Counted from the first letter of the stretch, positions 17,765-26,777 are shown. The stretch is DNA of 64,000 bases from Lachnoclostridium phytofermentans ISDg (GCF_000018685.1 NC_010001.1:2186001-2250000); one strand, 5' to 3'. The notes: a model not told the origin generated them from the letters alone. A program made the numbers and translations.

Positions 17765-18748
17765 ATGGAATTATTAAAACGTCCAAGAAGATTAAGAACA
17801 AATCCATTGATTCGAACAATGACAAGGGAAACTAGGATGGATGCCTCATCCTTGATTTATCCTATGTTTGTGAAAGATGGAAATGGTATTAAGGAAGAAA
17901 TACCATCAATGGAAAATCAATATCGCTATAGCGTAGATATGCTTCCGAAAGCTCTTTATGAAGCAGCAGATGCTGGAGTTAAGAGTGTAATGCTCTTTGG
18001 AATACCTGACAGTAAGGATGAATGTGGAAGTGGAGCCTATGCGGAGGATGGAATTGTTCAAAGAGCATTAAGAATTGCAAAAAGAGAATGTCCAGATATG
18101 TACCTTATAACAGATGTATGTATGTGTGAATATACATCTCATGGTCATTGCGGCATATTAAAGGGTGACACGGTTGATAATGACGCCACTCTGCCATATT
18201 TAGCAAATATTGCGTTATCACATGTTGCCGCCGGTGCTGATATGGTAGCACCTTCAGATATGATGGATGGAAGAATCAATGAGATTCGTACCTTACTTGA
18301 TAAAAACGGTTATATAGATACACCAATTATGTCTTATGCTGTAAAATACAGCTCTGCTTTTTATGGTCCATTTCGTGAAGCTGCTGGTTCGGCACCCGCA
18401 TTTGGAGACCGAAAAAGCTATCAAATGGATTATCACAACAGAAAAGAAGCTTTAAAAGAAGCTTTACTGGATGTAGAAGAAGGTGCAGATATTATCATGG
18501 TGAAACCTGCGCTATCCTATCTTGATATTATTCGTGAGGTTGCTAATGAGATCACGTTACCGGTGGCCGCTTATAGTGTAAGTGGAGAATATGCCATGAT
18601 TAAAGCTGCTGCAAATTGCGGATATATAGATGAAGATAGTATCGTTTGCGAATCCGCTACAAGTATATATCGTGCTGGATCGAATATTTTAATAACTTAT
18701 TATGCAAAAGAATTGGCTAAATTTATTAAGGATGGGAGAATTGGATAA
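17765..18748 (+). CDS. hemB: Delta-aminolevulinic acid dehydratase (porphobilinogen synthase)
   Basis: 327 residues. Condenses two 5-aminolevulinates to porphobilinogen. Zinc-dependent type: the three zinc cysteines are Cys119, Cys121 and Cys129 (DVCMCEYTSHGHCG). Schiff-base lysines are Lys194 (YAVKYSSAFYGPFREA) and Lys247 (IMVKPALSYLD). ATG preceded by GGAGG. The TAA stop shares its last base with the ATG of hemL (TAATG), so the two genes are translationally coupled. Confidence 0.96.
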   Translation: MELLKRPRRLRTNPLIRTMTRETRMDASSLIYPMFVKDGNGIKEEIPSMENQYRYSVDMLPKALYEAADAGVKSVMLFGIPDSKDECGSGAYAEDGIVQRALRIAKRECPDMYLITDVCMCEYTSHGHCGILKGDTVDNDATLPYLANIALSHVAAGADMVAPSDMMDGRINEIRTLLDKNGYIDTPIMSYAVKYSSAFYGPFREAAGSAPAFGDRKSYQMDYHNRKEALKEALLDVEEGADIIMVKPALSYLDIIREVANEITLPVAAYSVSGEYAMIKAAANCGYIDEDSIVCESATSIYRAGSNILITYYAKELAKFIKDGRIG

Positions 18749-20028
18749 TGACAAAATCAGAACAACTATTTGAACGAGCAGTAAAACATCTTCCAGGTGG
18801 AGTAAACAGTCCGGTACGAGCATTTTTATCAGTAGGCGGTAGTCCGCGTTTTATTGAGTCAGCAGATGGGGCTTATATCTATGATGTAGATGGAAATAAA
18901 TATATTGATTATATAAATTCATGGGGGCCGATGATTTTAGGTCATAATCATGAAGTGATTCGTACAGCAGTAATAGAAGCTGCACAAAAAGGGTTAAGTT
19001 ATGGCGCGGCTACAGAGGCTGAAGTTGAAATGGCAGAACTATTATGTGAAATTGTTCCATGCTTTGAAATGGTACGAATGGTAAACTCTGGAACGGAAGC
19101 CGTAATGAGTGCCATTCGAGCTGCAAGAGGATATACAAAAAGAAATAAAATTATTAAATTCGAAGGTTGCTATCATGGTCATAGTGATGGATTATTAGTA
19201 AAAGCAGGATCCGGGGTTATGGTCGCGGGTATTCCAGATAGTATGGGAGTTCCAAGTAATTGTGTAAAAGACACATTACAAGCAAAATATAATAATTTAG
19301 ATAGTGTTATAGAATTATTTAAACAGAATAAGGATGAAATTGCTGCTATTATTGTAGAACCAGTGGCTGCTAATATGGGAGTTGTATTACCCGAAGAGGG
19401 ATTTTTGGAAGGCCTTAGAGAGTTGTGTACGAAACATGGAGCACTTCTAATTTTTGACGAAGTAATTACAGGTTTTCGTCTTTCTTTAAGTGGAGCACAA
19501 GGTTATTATAATATAATACCAGACTTAGCTACCTTTGGGAAAATTATAGGCGGTGGTATGCCAGTGGGTTGCTATGGTGGACGACGTGAAATTATGGAAA
19601 TGGTTGCTCCAGTTGGTCCGGTATATCAAGCAGGAACCTTAAGTGGAAATCCAGTAGCTATGGCAGCAGGCATGGCTCAGCTTAAGTACTTAAAGGAACA
19701 TCCAGAGGTATATACGAAGATTAATGAACTAGGGGAGTATTTTAGAAATAAAGTAAATGAATTATTTGATAAGTATAATATAAAGTATCAAGTGTCTGGG
19801 GTAGGTTCATTAGCATGTATTTTCTTTGCTGATTCAAGGGTTACGGATTACGAAACAGCAAAGCTTGCTGATACAAAGGAATTTGCTAGATATTTTAGAT
19901 TTATGTTAGAACATGGAATCTATATAGCACCTGCTCAATTTGAGGCAATGTTCTTTTCTAATGCTCACACTTATCAGGATATTGAGGATACTCTTCTTGT
20001 TATTGAGCAGTATTTAAAGATTCAATAA
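18748..20028 (+). CDS. hemL: Glutamate-1-semialdehyde 2,1-aminomutase
   Basis: 426 residues, normal length. PLP-dependent conversion of glutamate-1-semialdehyde to 5-aminolevulinate. PLP lysine Lys265 in TFGKIIGGGMPVG, cofactor Asp237 in LLIFDEVITGFR, and conserved N-terminal PGGVNSPVRAF. Last gene of the tetrapyrrole run; overlaps the hemB stop by one base. With HemA it supplies aminolevulinate, so the operon holds all steps from Glu-tRNA to precorrin-2 and sirohydrochlorin. Confidence 0.96.
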   Translation: MTKSEQLFERAVKHLPGGVNSPVRAFLSVGGSPRFIESADGAYIYDVDGNKYIDYINSWGPMILGHNHEVIRTAVIEAAQKGLSYGAATEAEVEMAELLCEIVPCFEMVRMVNSGTEAVMSAIRAARGYTKRNKIIKFEGCYHGHSDGLLVKAGSGVMVAGIPDSMGVPSNCVKDTLQAKYNNLDSVIELFKQNKDEIAAIIVEPVAANMGVVLPEEGFLEGLRELCTKHGALLIFDEVITGFRLSLSGAQGYYNIIPDLATFGKIIGGGMPVGCYGGRREIMEMVAPVGPVYQAGTLSGNPVAMAAGMAQLKYLKEHPEVYTKINELGEYFRNKVNELFDKYNIKYQVSGVGSLACIFFADSRVTDYETAKLADTKEFARYFRFMLEHGIYIAPAQFEAMFFSNAHTYQDIEDTLLVIEQYLKIQ

Positions 20029-20064
20029 ATCAATGAGTAATCAACAAATCAATGAGTAATCAAC
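20027..20064 (+). repeat. 19-bp tandem duplication after hemL
   Basis: AAATCAATGAGTAATCAAC occurs twice, exactly adjacent (20027-20045 and 20046-20064), spanning the hemL stop codon. A recent slippage duplication. Confidence 0.85.
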
Positions 20065-20092
20065 AAATAATTAAGATAAACTTAAGTATGCC

Positions 20093-20206
20093 ATGAAGTC
20101 TATTGTAAATGGTAACTATGTTCATGGGACATATGGATACCAACTCCTTTTGCTTAGAGAAGTTTCAGAGAAGTTGTTAAAAGAAGTTGCTAATAGAAAA
20201 CAGTAA
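20093..20206 (+). pseudogene. Possible 37-residue ORF or gene remnant
   Basis: Small open frame beginning ATG 20093 and ending TAA 20206, with a helical C-terminal half (LLLLREVSEKLLKEVANRK). No clear ribosome binding site; I do not recognise it. It could be the tail of a decayed gene. Followed by the terminator at 20245. Confidence 0.25.
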
Positions 20207-20244
20207 TTATTCAAAAAGAGAATAATAGAAATCCACTAGAATTG

Positions 20245-20280
20245 AGGACATGAGAGTGACAACTTTCATGTCCTTTTTTT
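20245..20280 (+). terminator. Terminator of the hem operon
   Basis: AGGACATGA (20245-20253) pairs with TCATGTCCT (about 20265-20273), followed by a run of seven or more T. Confidence 0.85.
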
Positions 20281-20409
20281 AGGTAGAGGCTAATATTGTT
20301 GACAAATAAAATTACTTAAAGTATAATAAAGTTAAATAAAGTGTAACAAAAAACAATAATATATATCAAAATACAATATTCTAATTGATCCATGAAGGGG
20401 TAATTTTAT

Positions 20410-20877
20410 ATGGAAGATAAATTTTATACTATTAATCAAGTTGCAGAAATTCTAGATATGCACCACAAAACAATAAGAAATTTCATATCAAATGGTAAAC
20501 TTAGAGCAAGTAAAGTCGGAAAGCAGTGGAGAGTATCCGATGATGATTTAAACTCCTTTATGAAAAATAGTAAAGACCAGAGAGAGGGAGAACAAGTTAT
20601 TGAATTTTCCTCCAATGAGACATTCTCCAAGACTGTAAAGAGAAAAATCAATGTATCAACGGTTTTAGATATTGAGGAAATAGATAAAGGACAATATATG
20701 AGGATATCGAATACTCTTCTTGCCGTTATGAATAGCAAAGACCCCGAGATGCAGAATTCAACGTTAAATGTGAAGTATTACGAAAAGGATAATAAATTGA
20801 AGGTGTTGCTTTGGGGTGAAGTAAAATTCATGGAAGAGATGCTTAGTGTAATATCTCTACTTGTAGATAGAAAATAA
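20410..20877 (+). CDS. Helix-turn-helix (excisionase/BldC-type) DNA-binding protein
   Basis: 155 residues. The N-terminus (YTINQVAEILDMHHKTIRNF to VSDDDLNSFM, about 6-53) is a MerR/excisionase-family winged helix. The C-terminal 80 residues form a separate alpha/beta domain I do not recognise, perhaps ligand sensing. The gene sits 40 bases upstream of a DUF4180 gene in the same direction, a pairing that suggests an autoregulated two-gene unit. AAGGGG precedes the ATG. Target unknown. Confidence 0.75.
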   Translation: MEDKFYTINQVAEILDMHHKTIRNFISNGKLRASKVGKQWRVSDDDLNSFMKNSKDQREGEQVIEFSSNETFSKTVKRKINVSTVLDIEEIDKGQYMRISNTLLAVMNSKDPEMQNSTLNVKYYEKDNKLKVLLWGEVKFMEEMLSVISLLVDRK

Positions 20878-20917
20878 ACCAATAATCATTACGGCGTTTG
20901 AAAGGGGATTTAAAATT

Positions 20918-21283
20918 ATGGATATTAAAACAATAATAAGAAATAACATAGCAATAGCATTGGTTAACAGTGAGGATCAACTAATAACTGATGTTCAGTC
21001 TGCTCTTGATTTGATAATGACTGTAAATTATGAAACAGGTAGTAATCGGATAATTCTAAATAAATCAACCATAACAGAAGATTTTTTTAAACTAAGCACT
21101 TGTCTTGCAGGAGAAATACTTCAAAAGTTTATTAATTATGATGTGAAAGTGGCTATTACCGGAGACTTCTCCATCTATACAAGCAAGCCATTAAAAGATC
21201 TCATGTATGAAAGTAATCATGGAAAGGATTTATTTTTTGTTTCCACAGAGGATGAGGCAATTGAGAGATTAACATCTGTTTAA
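20918..21283 (+). CDS. DUF4180-domain protein
   Basis: 121 residues, matching in length and pattern the DUF4180 family: an N-terminal beta strand (IALVNSEDQLI), a central RIILNKSTITEDFFKLSTCLAGEILQKF-type helix region (about 44-72, here described by position), and the conserved VAITGDFSIYTSKPLKDLMYE segment at about 77-97. No catalytic function known. Start ATG with AAGGGG upstream. Probably co-transcribed with the HTH gene before it. Confidence 0.78.
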   Translation: MDIKTIIRNNIAIALVNSEDQLITDVQSALDLIMTVNYETGSNRIILNKSTITEDFFKLSTCLAGEILQKFINYDVKVAITGDFSIYTSKPLKDLMYESNHGKDLFFVSTEDEAIERLTSV

Positions 21284-21778
21284 TGTAACTAAAAAATTGA
21301 TTAATATAACAGATTCGTTTTCCAATGAAGGTTTTTTACATGAAACGTATCGTAAGCATAATTTTCTGTAATTGTAAGTAGCAATATCGATAGTCCTTTA
21401 CACCTGAGAAGAGTTATTGAGAGAAGAAAAATTAATAATTTGCGACCTTGTAGAAAAAGATATAATTTCTTTATACAGGGTCCTTTTTTGTTTGACATTT
21501 TTAATTATTCATTTTGTAATTGCCTCTTATATGTGAATTCACGTTTCCAAATCGTTATTTGCCCTAAGTTTGTAACGGAAGTTGCTCATAATATCCTTTA
21601 AATATAAGCTTTTTCCACTCTCTGTTTTTATAAGACCTAATATGGGCATGAAAAAATTAATGTTGGGTATATTATCCTTATTAACAGTGCTTAGTTTTTT
21701 CTTCATAAATTTAAATACAACAGTAAACTCATTAAGTGCTAGCAAATATACATATATAGCCTAAAGGAGGAAACATAT
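21284..21778. other. Intergenic stretch with terminator and a doubtful small ORF
   Basis: No firmly supported gene. Holds the terminator at 21444-21488. From 21642 a frame of 40 codons (MGMKKLMLGILSLLTVLSFF start, signal-peptide-like) ends just before the ribosome binding site of the solute-binding protein gene; its own ribosome binding site is weak. It may be a truncated secreted-protein start or a spurious ORF. Confidence 0.35.
21444..21488 (+). terminator. Terminator downstream of DUF4180
   Basis: GACCTTGTA (21444-21452) pairs with TACAGGGTC (21474-21482, one G-T pair), with inner AGAAA/TTTCT pairing, then CTTTTTTG. Confidence 0.75.
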
Positions 21779-23167
21779 ATGAAAAAAACAAGTCGTATCT
21801 TATTAGTACTTGCATTGGTGATTAGTTTATTCGCTGGTTGTGGTAAAAAAAATACAACAGGTGAAGGTACAACACCAGCTCCTACCGCAGGACCTACGAA
21901 TGAGGCTTCCAAAGAGACCCCTACAGAAAGCCCAAAGCAAAATGTTACAATAAAAGTAGCAGCAATCGAGACAGCTTATGGTGCTGACATGTGGACAAAA
22001 GTTTGTGCAGCATTTGAAGCAAAAACTGGCATTAAAGTTGAACTTACAACCGACAAGTTACTAGAGGATGTGATTGGTGCAGGAATGAAGGCTGGTGATT
22101 ATCCAGATGTTGTGCATTTAGCAACGGGACGTCCAGCAGCGTTAACAGAGACTTTAATAAAAGAGAATGGCTTAGAAGAACTTACTGATGTTTTAAATAT
22201 GACAGTTCCAGGAGAAGACAAGAAGGTTAAAGATAAGATTGCTGGTGGATTTACAGAATCATCTTTAACAAATCCTTATAACAATGGAAAGACATACATG
22301 GCACCGATGTTCTACAGCCCATGTGGTTTATTCTATAACAAAGGCTTATTCGCAGAAAAAGGCTGGACAGTTCCAACTACTTGGGATGAAATGTGGGCAT
22401 TAGGAGATAAAGCAAAAGCAGAAGGTATCGCATTATTTGCTTATCCAACTGCAGGTTATTTTGATGCATTCTTCTATGCACTTCTTTATGAAGTAGGCGG
22501 TGCAGATTTCTTTACAAAAGCGACCACATATACAGAAGGGATCTGGGATACTCCAGAAGCAAACAAGGCATTTGACATTGTTGCTAAATTAGCATCTTAT
22601 ACTGAAAAATCAGTTCCATCTAACGCTAATAACGATAATTACCTTAAGAATCAGCAGTTAATCTTAAATAACAAGGCTTTATTTATGCCAAATGGTACTT
22701 GGGTTGTTGGTGAAATGAAGGATGCTCCTCGTGCAAAAGGTTTTGAATGGGGATTTACAGCCCTTCCAGCAATCGCTAAGGGTGAAGATTCCTATTCCTT
22801 TACATGGTTCGAGCAGATATGGATTCCAGTAGCTGCAGCGCATAAAGATGCAGCAAAACAATTTGTAGCATTTATGTATTCTGATGAAGCTGCTAAGATT
22901 TTCGCAGAGTCCGGTGCTATTCAACCAATCGTTGGTTTTGCTAAAAAATTAGAAGGTGACAACAAGTTATTCTACAGTATCTACGATAACGGTGCAAAAG
23001 CTGCTTTAGGTGGTTTTGCAGCGACAGAACCAGTAGAAGGTGTAAATTTTGCTGATACCGTATTTGGAACAGTAAACTCCTTAGTAAGTGGAGATAAAAC
23101 AAAAGCCCAGTGGATTGACTTAATTAAAAAAGATAGTGACTTGCTACGTGCTGCATTAAAAAAATAA
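21779..23167 (+). CDS. Family 1 extracellular sugar-binding lipoprotein (orphan)
   Basis: 462 residues. Lipoprotein signal with lipobox cysteine at residue 21 (SLFAGC), then a Thr/Pro/Glu linker to about residue 55 and a type 1 periplasmic-binding fold typical of carbohydrate ABC importers (CUT1, NgcE-like in overall look: YSPCGLFYNKGLFAEKGW near 185, WDEMW near 207). AAAGGAGG upstream. No permease or ATPase gene is adjacent, so it must serve permeases encoded elsewhere. Two chitinase genes 6-10 kb away make a chito-oligosaccharide ligand conceivable, but the sequence alone does not define the ligand. Followed by its own strong terminator. Confidence 0.88.
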   Translation: MKKTSRILLVLALVISLFAGCGKKNTTGEGTTPAPTAGPTNEASKETPTESPKQNVTIKVAAIETAYGADMWTKVCAAFEAKTGIKVELTTDKLLEDVIGAGMKAGDYPDVVHLATGRPAALTETLIKENGLEELTDVLNMTVPGEDKKVKDKIAGGFTESSLTNPYNNGKTYMAPMFYSPCGLFYNKGLFAEKGWTVPTTWDEMWALGDKAKAEGIALFAYPTAGYFDAFFYALLYEVGGADFFTKATTYTEGIWDTPEANKAFDIVAKLASYTEKSVPSNANNDNYLKNQQLILNNKALFMPNGTWVVGEMKDAPRAKGFEWGFTALPAIAKGEDSYSFTWFEQIWIPVAAAHKDAAKQFVAFMYSDEAAKIFAESGAIQPIVGFAKKLEGDNKLFYSIYDNGAKAALGGFAATEPVEGVNFADTVFGTVNSLVSGDKTKAQWIDLIKKDSDLLRAALKK

Positions 23168-23179
23168 ATACAGTAAGTG

Positions 23180-23224
23180 AGTAAAGAGATTGGCTATAGT
23201 TATAGTCAATCTCTTCTTTACTTA
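23180..23224 (+). terminator. Terminator of the solute-binding protein gene
   Basis: Large stem: GTAAAGAGATTG (23180-23191) with CAATCTCTTCTTTAC (23206-23220), inner CTATA/TATAG. Located directly before the SDR gene. Confidence 0.8.
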
Positions 23225-23240
23225 ATAAAGGAGTAAAATT

Positions 23241-24020
23241 ATGAGTAAAAAGAAAATTGCAATTATAACTGGTGCTAATAGTGGATTGGGTAAGGAGTTT
23301 CTAAAGTTATTGAATAATGAAAAGGATATAGCGGAAGTTTGGGCAATCGCAAGAAACAAAGAGCGATTAGATCAATTAGTTACTGAATTTGGGAGCAAGA
23401 TAAAAGTTTTTTCAAAAGATTTATCAAAATTAGAGGAGATAAAGGAACTTAAAGATTTTTTGAAGAAAGAAGACGTATGTATAAAATACCTTATAAATAA
23501 TGCAGGATTTGCTAAGTTTTGTTCCTATAATGACCTCAGTATCGATGTATCTCTTAATATGATTGACTTAAATATTAGTGCTGTTGTGGCAATGGGACTA
23601 ATATGTATTCCATACATGAAAAAAGGTAGTCACATCATAAATATTGCTTCTCAGGCGTCATTCCAACCATTACCATATCAGAACATTTATAGCTCAACCA
23701 AAGCATTTGTAAGAAATTATACCAGAGCATTAAATATTGAACTTAAAGAGAAAGAAATTAATGCAATTGCCGTATGTCCAGGTTGGATGATAACGGGGTT
23801 GTTTGACAGAGGGGTGATTGGAGCAGAAAAAGGTACCAATAATTTCGCTGGTATGGTATCACCAGATCTTGTTGCTAAAAAAGCATTAAAAGATGCTAAG
23901 AAAAATAAAGATATTTCTGTCTATGGTATTTATACAAAATTCAGTCACTTATTGGCAAAGTTATTACCACAAAAGATGATGATGCAGGTTTGGCTAAAAC
24001 AGCAGCATATTAAAAATTAA
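23241..24020 (+). CDS. Short-chain dehydrogenase/reductase
   Basis: 259 residues, classical SDR. Cofactor motif TGANSGLGKE (10-19), NNAG at 86-89, catalytic Ser region NIASQAS near 134-140, Tyr150 and Lys154 (YSSTK). The family reduces or oxidises alcohols, steroids or sugars with NAD(P)H; the substrate cannot be read from the sequence. ATG with AAAGGAG upstream. Stands alone between two hairpin terminators. Confidence 0.88.
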   Translation: MSKKKIAIITGANSGLGKEFLKLLNNEKDIAEVWAIARNKERLDQLVTEFGSKIKVFSKDLSKLEEIKELKDFLKKEDVCIKYLINNAGFAKFCSYNDLSIDVSLNMIDLNISAVVAMGLICIPYMKKGSHIINIASQASFQPLPYQNIYSSTKAFVRNYTRALNIELKEKEINAIAVCPGWMITGLFDRGVIGAEKGTNNFAGMVSPDLVAKKALKDAKKNKDISVYGIYTKFSHLLAKLLPQKMMMQVWLKQQHIKN

Positions 24021-24097
24021 GAACAAAAAAAAGACTTCCGGAGCGATGATCGTGCTGTCGGAACGAAGATGCGATTGGTTTGAGCCTAATTCAATTG

Positions 24098-24141
24098 GGT
24101 GAACTACGCGGATCAGCAAAATAGCCTTTGCGAAGTTCACC
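24098..24141. terminator. Hairpin between convergent genes
   Basis: GGTGAACT (24098-24105) pairs with AGTTCACC (24134-24141), with inner CGC/GCG; a second stem TTCCG/CGGAA lies just before it (about 24045-24064). The position between convergent genes suggests a bidirectional terminator, but the T tracts are weak. Confidence 0.5.
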
Positions 24142-24157
24142 ACGGTTATAAAACACT

Positions 24158-24343
24158 TCATTTCGTTACGATAGATTGAACGTAATTAAGCATTTCATTT
24201 TTTGACTGTATTGTTTGAGTATGGTCTACAATCTGCTGTTGTGCTTCCGCAGATAAAGAGAAAAAATGATCCATTGCATTATATTGTTCGAGTGCTAAAC
24301 CAAGACCTACCGGTAAATCCGCGCCACTAGTATACTTTACCAT
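24158..24343 (-). CDS. Conserved small protein (about 61 residues)
   Basis: Reads MVKYTSGADLPVGLGLALEQ followed by an amphipathic second half with LSAEAQQQIVDHTQTIQSK and YVQSIV. I recognise this pattern (xLPxGxGMALxQNxxAMxxF...) as a widespread small protein of Lachnospiraceae with no known function. The frame is open to a TTG at 24364, but ATG 24343 preceded by GGAAAGG matches the homologues better. Convergent with the SDR gene. Confidence 0.65.
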   Translation of the reverse strand: MVKYTSGADLPVGLGLALEQYNAMDHFFSLSAEAQQQIVDHTQTIQSKNEMLNYVQSIVTK

Positions 24344-24541
24344 TTTAATAACCAGCCTTTCCAAAGCTTGCAGACCCAGTTTTTAGCGTTTTTATACTTA
24401 AACTGATTGTGAGCTGCCTACGCTTCTAAAATTATAATTATTTATAGACAGGTAGACTATAAATAATTATAAGGGATAAGATACAATATATTATTTTGCT
24501 TTTTCTCTAAAATATTCGTGGCCTATATAAAACCACAAACA

Positions 24542-24691
24542 TATGAAAAGTGGAAAAAGAAGAATTTTAAGAATAATATCAGCAAACGAGAAAATATGAT
24601 CTATGATAAGGAAAAGGATGCGTATACCTTTCATAATGAAAAGCGGCTAAAACCAACTGGAATGATAAATAGAACGGCTTTAATCTATTAA
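24542..24691 (+). pseudogene. Transposase remnant (IS1182-like)
   Basis: Fifty codons in one frame reading YEKWKKKNFKNNISKRENM, then IYDKEKDAYTFHNEKRLKP and a stop. The KREN(M/F)IYD-EKD-Y-C-N-KRL pattern is that of the middle region of IS1182-type DDE transposases just before their cysteine-rich part. There is no start, no remaining domain and no ribosome binding site. A decayed insertion sequence fragment. Confidence 0.55.
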
Positions 24692-24714
24692 TACAAAGCA
24701 GAACTTTTATTAAT

Positions 24715-25404
24715 TTAATCAACTACTTTTTTTAGCTCAAAACATGTTGCTTCTAATAGTAGGATAAGTCTATCATGATTAACAACAAAAAAAGATACAG
24801 GTATACTAAGACCATGTTCAGTAGAAGACAGGTAAACTTCTAACCATTTTACTTCATCATTTACATTTAAACCTGGCAGATCTATTTTAAATAGTCTATA
24901 AAAAGAATCTGAGTTATAGCATATTGTGCTTATATCATAGAGAGGATCTCTTGTTATGTATTGATAAACATCATAGTTTTTAAGCTCCATTGATGAAAAT
25001 AAGTCTTCTTTGATTATAATCTTATCATCAATAACTTTTTGCCCAGTTGGATATTCAGAAGCATCATTATATGAATTTGCAAATCCTAAAAGTTTCTCAA
25101 CTTGCCAAGTTCCATAGAGGAAAATTTCCGTTTCATTGTGCAAATTCATTTGTCCTTTAAATGGTTTAGATGTATTAATTGGAATAATAGAATTATCCGT
25201 TTCCGTTTCAGGCTCACTAGAAATATTTGTTTGATTGTTTTCTGCATTTTCCACGTTATCATTTGAAGTAGTTGTATCCATAATATCTTGAGTTGGTGTC
25301 ATAGTGTCTGCATTTGATTCACTTGACTGAGATTTTTTTTTACAACTAATATTAATAAAACAACATGAAATTATGATCATGTAAAAAAGTGATTTTTTAA
25401 ACAT
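24715..25404 (-). CDS. Hypothetical lipoprotein
   Basis: About 229 residues: a lipoprotein signal (FKKSLFYMIIISCCFINISC, Cys at the lipobox), an Asn/Thr/Ser/Glu-rich linker to about residue 85, and a compact C-terminal domain containing FLYGTWQVEKLLGFANSYN and a YQYITRDPLYDISTICYN-like stretch. Similar small lipoproteins with a GTW-V motif occur in Lachnospiraceae; function unknown. The start is moved to ATG 25404 because AAGAGGAA lies just before it; the frame extends to 25422. Monocistronic. Confidence 0.65.
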   Translation of the reverse strand: MFKKSLFYMIIISCCFINISCKKKSQSSESNADTMTPTQDIMDTTTSNDNVENAENNQTNISSEPETETDNSIIPINTSKPFKGQMNLHNETEIFLYGTWQVEKLLGFANSYNDASEYPTGQKVIDDKIIIKEDLFSSMELKNYDVYQYITRDPLYDISTICYNSDSFYRLFKIDLPGLNVNDEVKWLEVYLSSTEHGLSIPVSFFVVNHDRLILLLEATCFELKKVVD

Positions 25405-25422
25405 AAAAATTCCTCTTTTCAT

Positions 25423-26084
25423 TTAAGAAATAGACTTATTAAGATAGACCACTCTCTTTTACTTTATAGTCTATATAATAAATTGTCAATAGAAGTTTAC
25501 AGTAACCAGTTTTTATGATTGGTGGCTGATTCAGTTATCAGGAGTGCCCTAAAGGAATTGTTACTCTATACAGTTTTGTTGGATCTATAGTATTTCATTA
25601 ATGTAGAGTAAAATTATTGAGAAGAGATTGCAGTTCTAATAATTATGTGATATTGATGTCAAGGAATTTAAAATATTCTTTGAGTTTACGGCCAATATTT
25701 AGTATTATATAGAAGAATCATTGAAAAATCAGCTATGTAACATGCAATGCAATTGTAATGCGACATTAAGAAACTGAAACTTGATGGAGGGTTTTCGATA
25801 GTAACCAGACAATCGATTTCAAGATGGAAATCAAAGGACTGTATCCTTAAGGATGTGGATGAAGACTGGGTATTCTTAGATGTTGAAAAATCCGGTATTC
25901 AAAAGTTGATAAGAATTAAACCATTAAGGGAATACAATTAAATAACGAGAGATATTAACAAAAGAGATGAAAGGCTGAAGAGATGAAAGGCTGAAGAGAT
26001 TATGTATTACATAACCTTTTCCAATTCTGTGTCGATTAACAGTTTAAAAATAAGTTATAAAAGAACAAAGTGAGGAATTTATAT
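25423..26084. other. Intergenic stretch with decayed sequence
   Basis: Apart from the small frame at 25798-25941, I see no gene. A 15-base direct repeat (AGATGAAAGGCTGA type) occurs twice near 25966-25996. The last 60 bases hold the ribosome binding site of the MBL gene. Confidence 0.45.
25798..25941 (+). pseudogene. 47-residue frame lacking a start codon
   Basis: GGAGGG at about 25787-25792 is followed at normal spacing by ATA (25798) and an open frame of 47 codons (IVTRQSISRWKSKDCILKDV, ending KPLREYN) with balanced composition. No ATG, GTG or TTG is available at the right place, so it is either a small gene whose ATG mutated to ATA, or uses a rare start. Function unknown. Confidence 0.35.
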
Positions 26085-26777
26085 ATGAATAAAGTAATAG
26101 TTTTAGATCTGAAATTCAAATTTGGTGAAATGGAGGATGTTATATATCCAACTGTTTTAATTGATGATACGAATATGATCTTAATTGACTGCGGATATAC
26201 CGGTTTTCTTCCTATTATTGAACAGGAAATGGAGAAAAACAAGCTTAATTGTGCAGATTTGACCCATGTTTTGATTACGCATCAAGATCATGATCATATG
26301 GGGGCATTATATGATTTAAAGCAGAAATATCCGCATATAAAGGTTATTGCAAGTAAAAAGGAATCACCATATATTTCTGGTAGAATTAAGAATTTGCGAT
26401 TGAAGCAAGCAGAAGAAATGCAGCCTTATTTACCTGAAGAACAAAAGGCTTTTGGTTTGGCGTTTTGTAACATTCTAAAAAGTGTTCAACCTGTTGAAGT
26501 GGATTTTGAAGTCCAAGATGGAGATTATTTTGATTGGTGTGGGGGTTGTACGATCCTTGAGACACCAGGACATACACCAGGACATATTTCTGTTTATGTT
26601 AATCAGAAGAAAATTATCATTACAGGGGATGCAGCAGTAATTGAAAATGGAGAGATTGTGATTGCAAACCCCCAATATACATTAGATCCAAAAGAAGCCG
26701 AAGTATCACTAAAAAAAATAATGAAATATGATGCAAAAAAAATTATCTGCTACCATGGTGGTATCTTTATTTTTTAA
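26085..26777 (+). CDS. MBL-fold metallo-hydrolase
   Basis: About 230 residues, glyoxalase II/beta-lactamase-like fold. The metal motif is THQDHDHMG (His66, Asp68, Asp70, His71), that is HxDxDH instead of HxHxDH; a variant with Asp at the second position is common in Firmicute MBL proteins. Downstream GHTPGHIS and TGDA supply further ligands, with a final YHGG. Start ATG 26085 with GTGAGG at good spacing; the frame is open to GTG 26070. Substrate unknown; thioester or lactone hydrolysis is possible. Confidence 0.82.
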   Translation: MNKVIVLDLKFKFGEMEDVIYPTVLIDDTNMILIDCGYTGFLPIIEQEMEKNKLNCADLTHVLITHQDHDHMGALYDLKQKYPHIKVIASKKESPYISGRIKNLRLKQAEEMQPYLPEEQKAFGLAFCNILKSVQPVEVDFEVQDGDYFDWCGGCTILETPGHTPGHISVYVNQKKIIITGDAAVIENGEIVIANPQYTLDPKEAEVSLKKIMKYDAKKIICYHGGIFIF

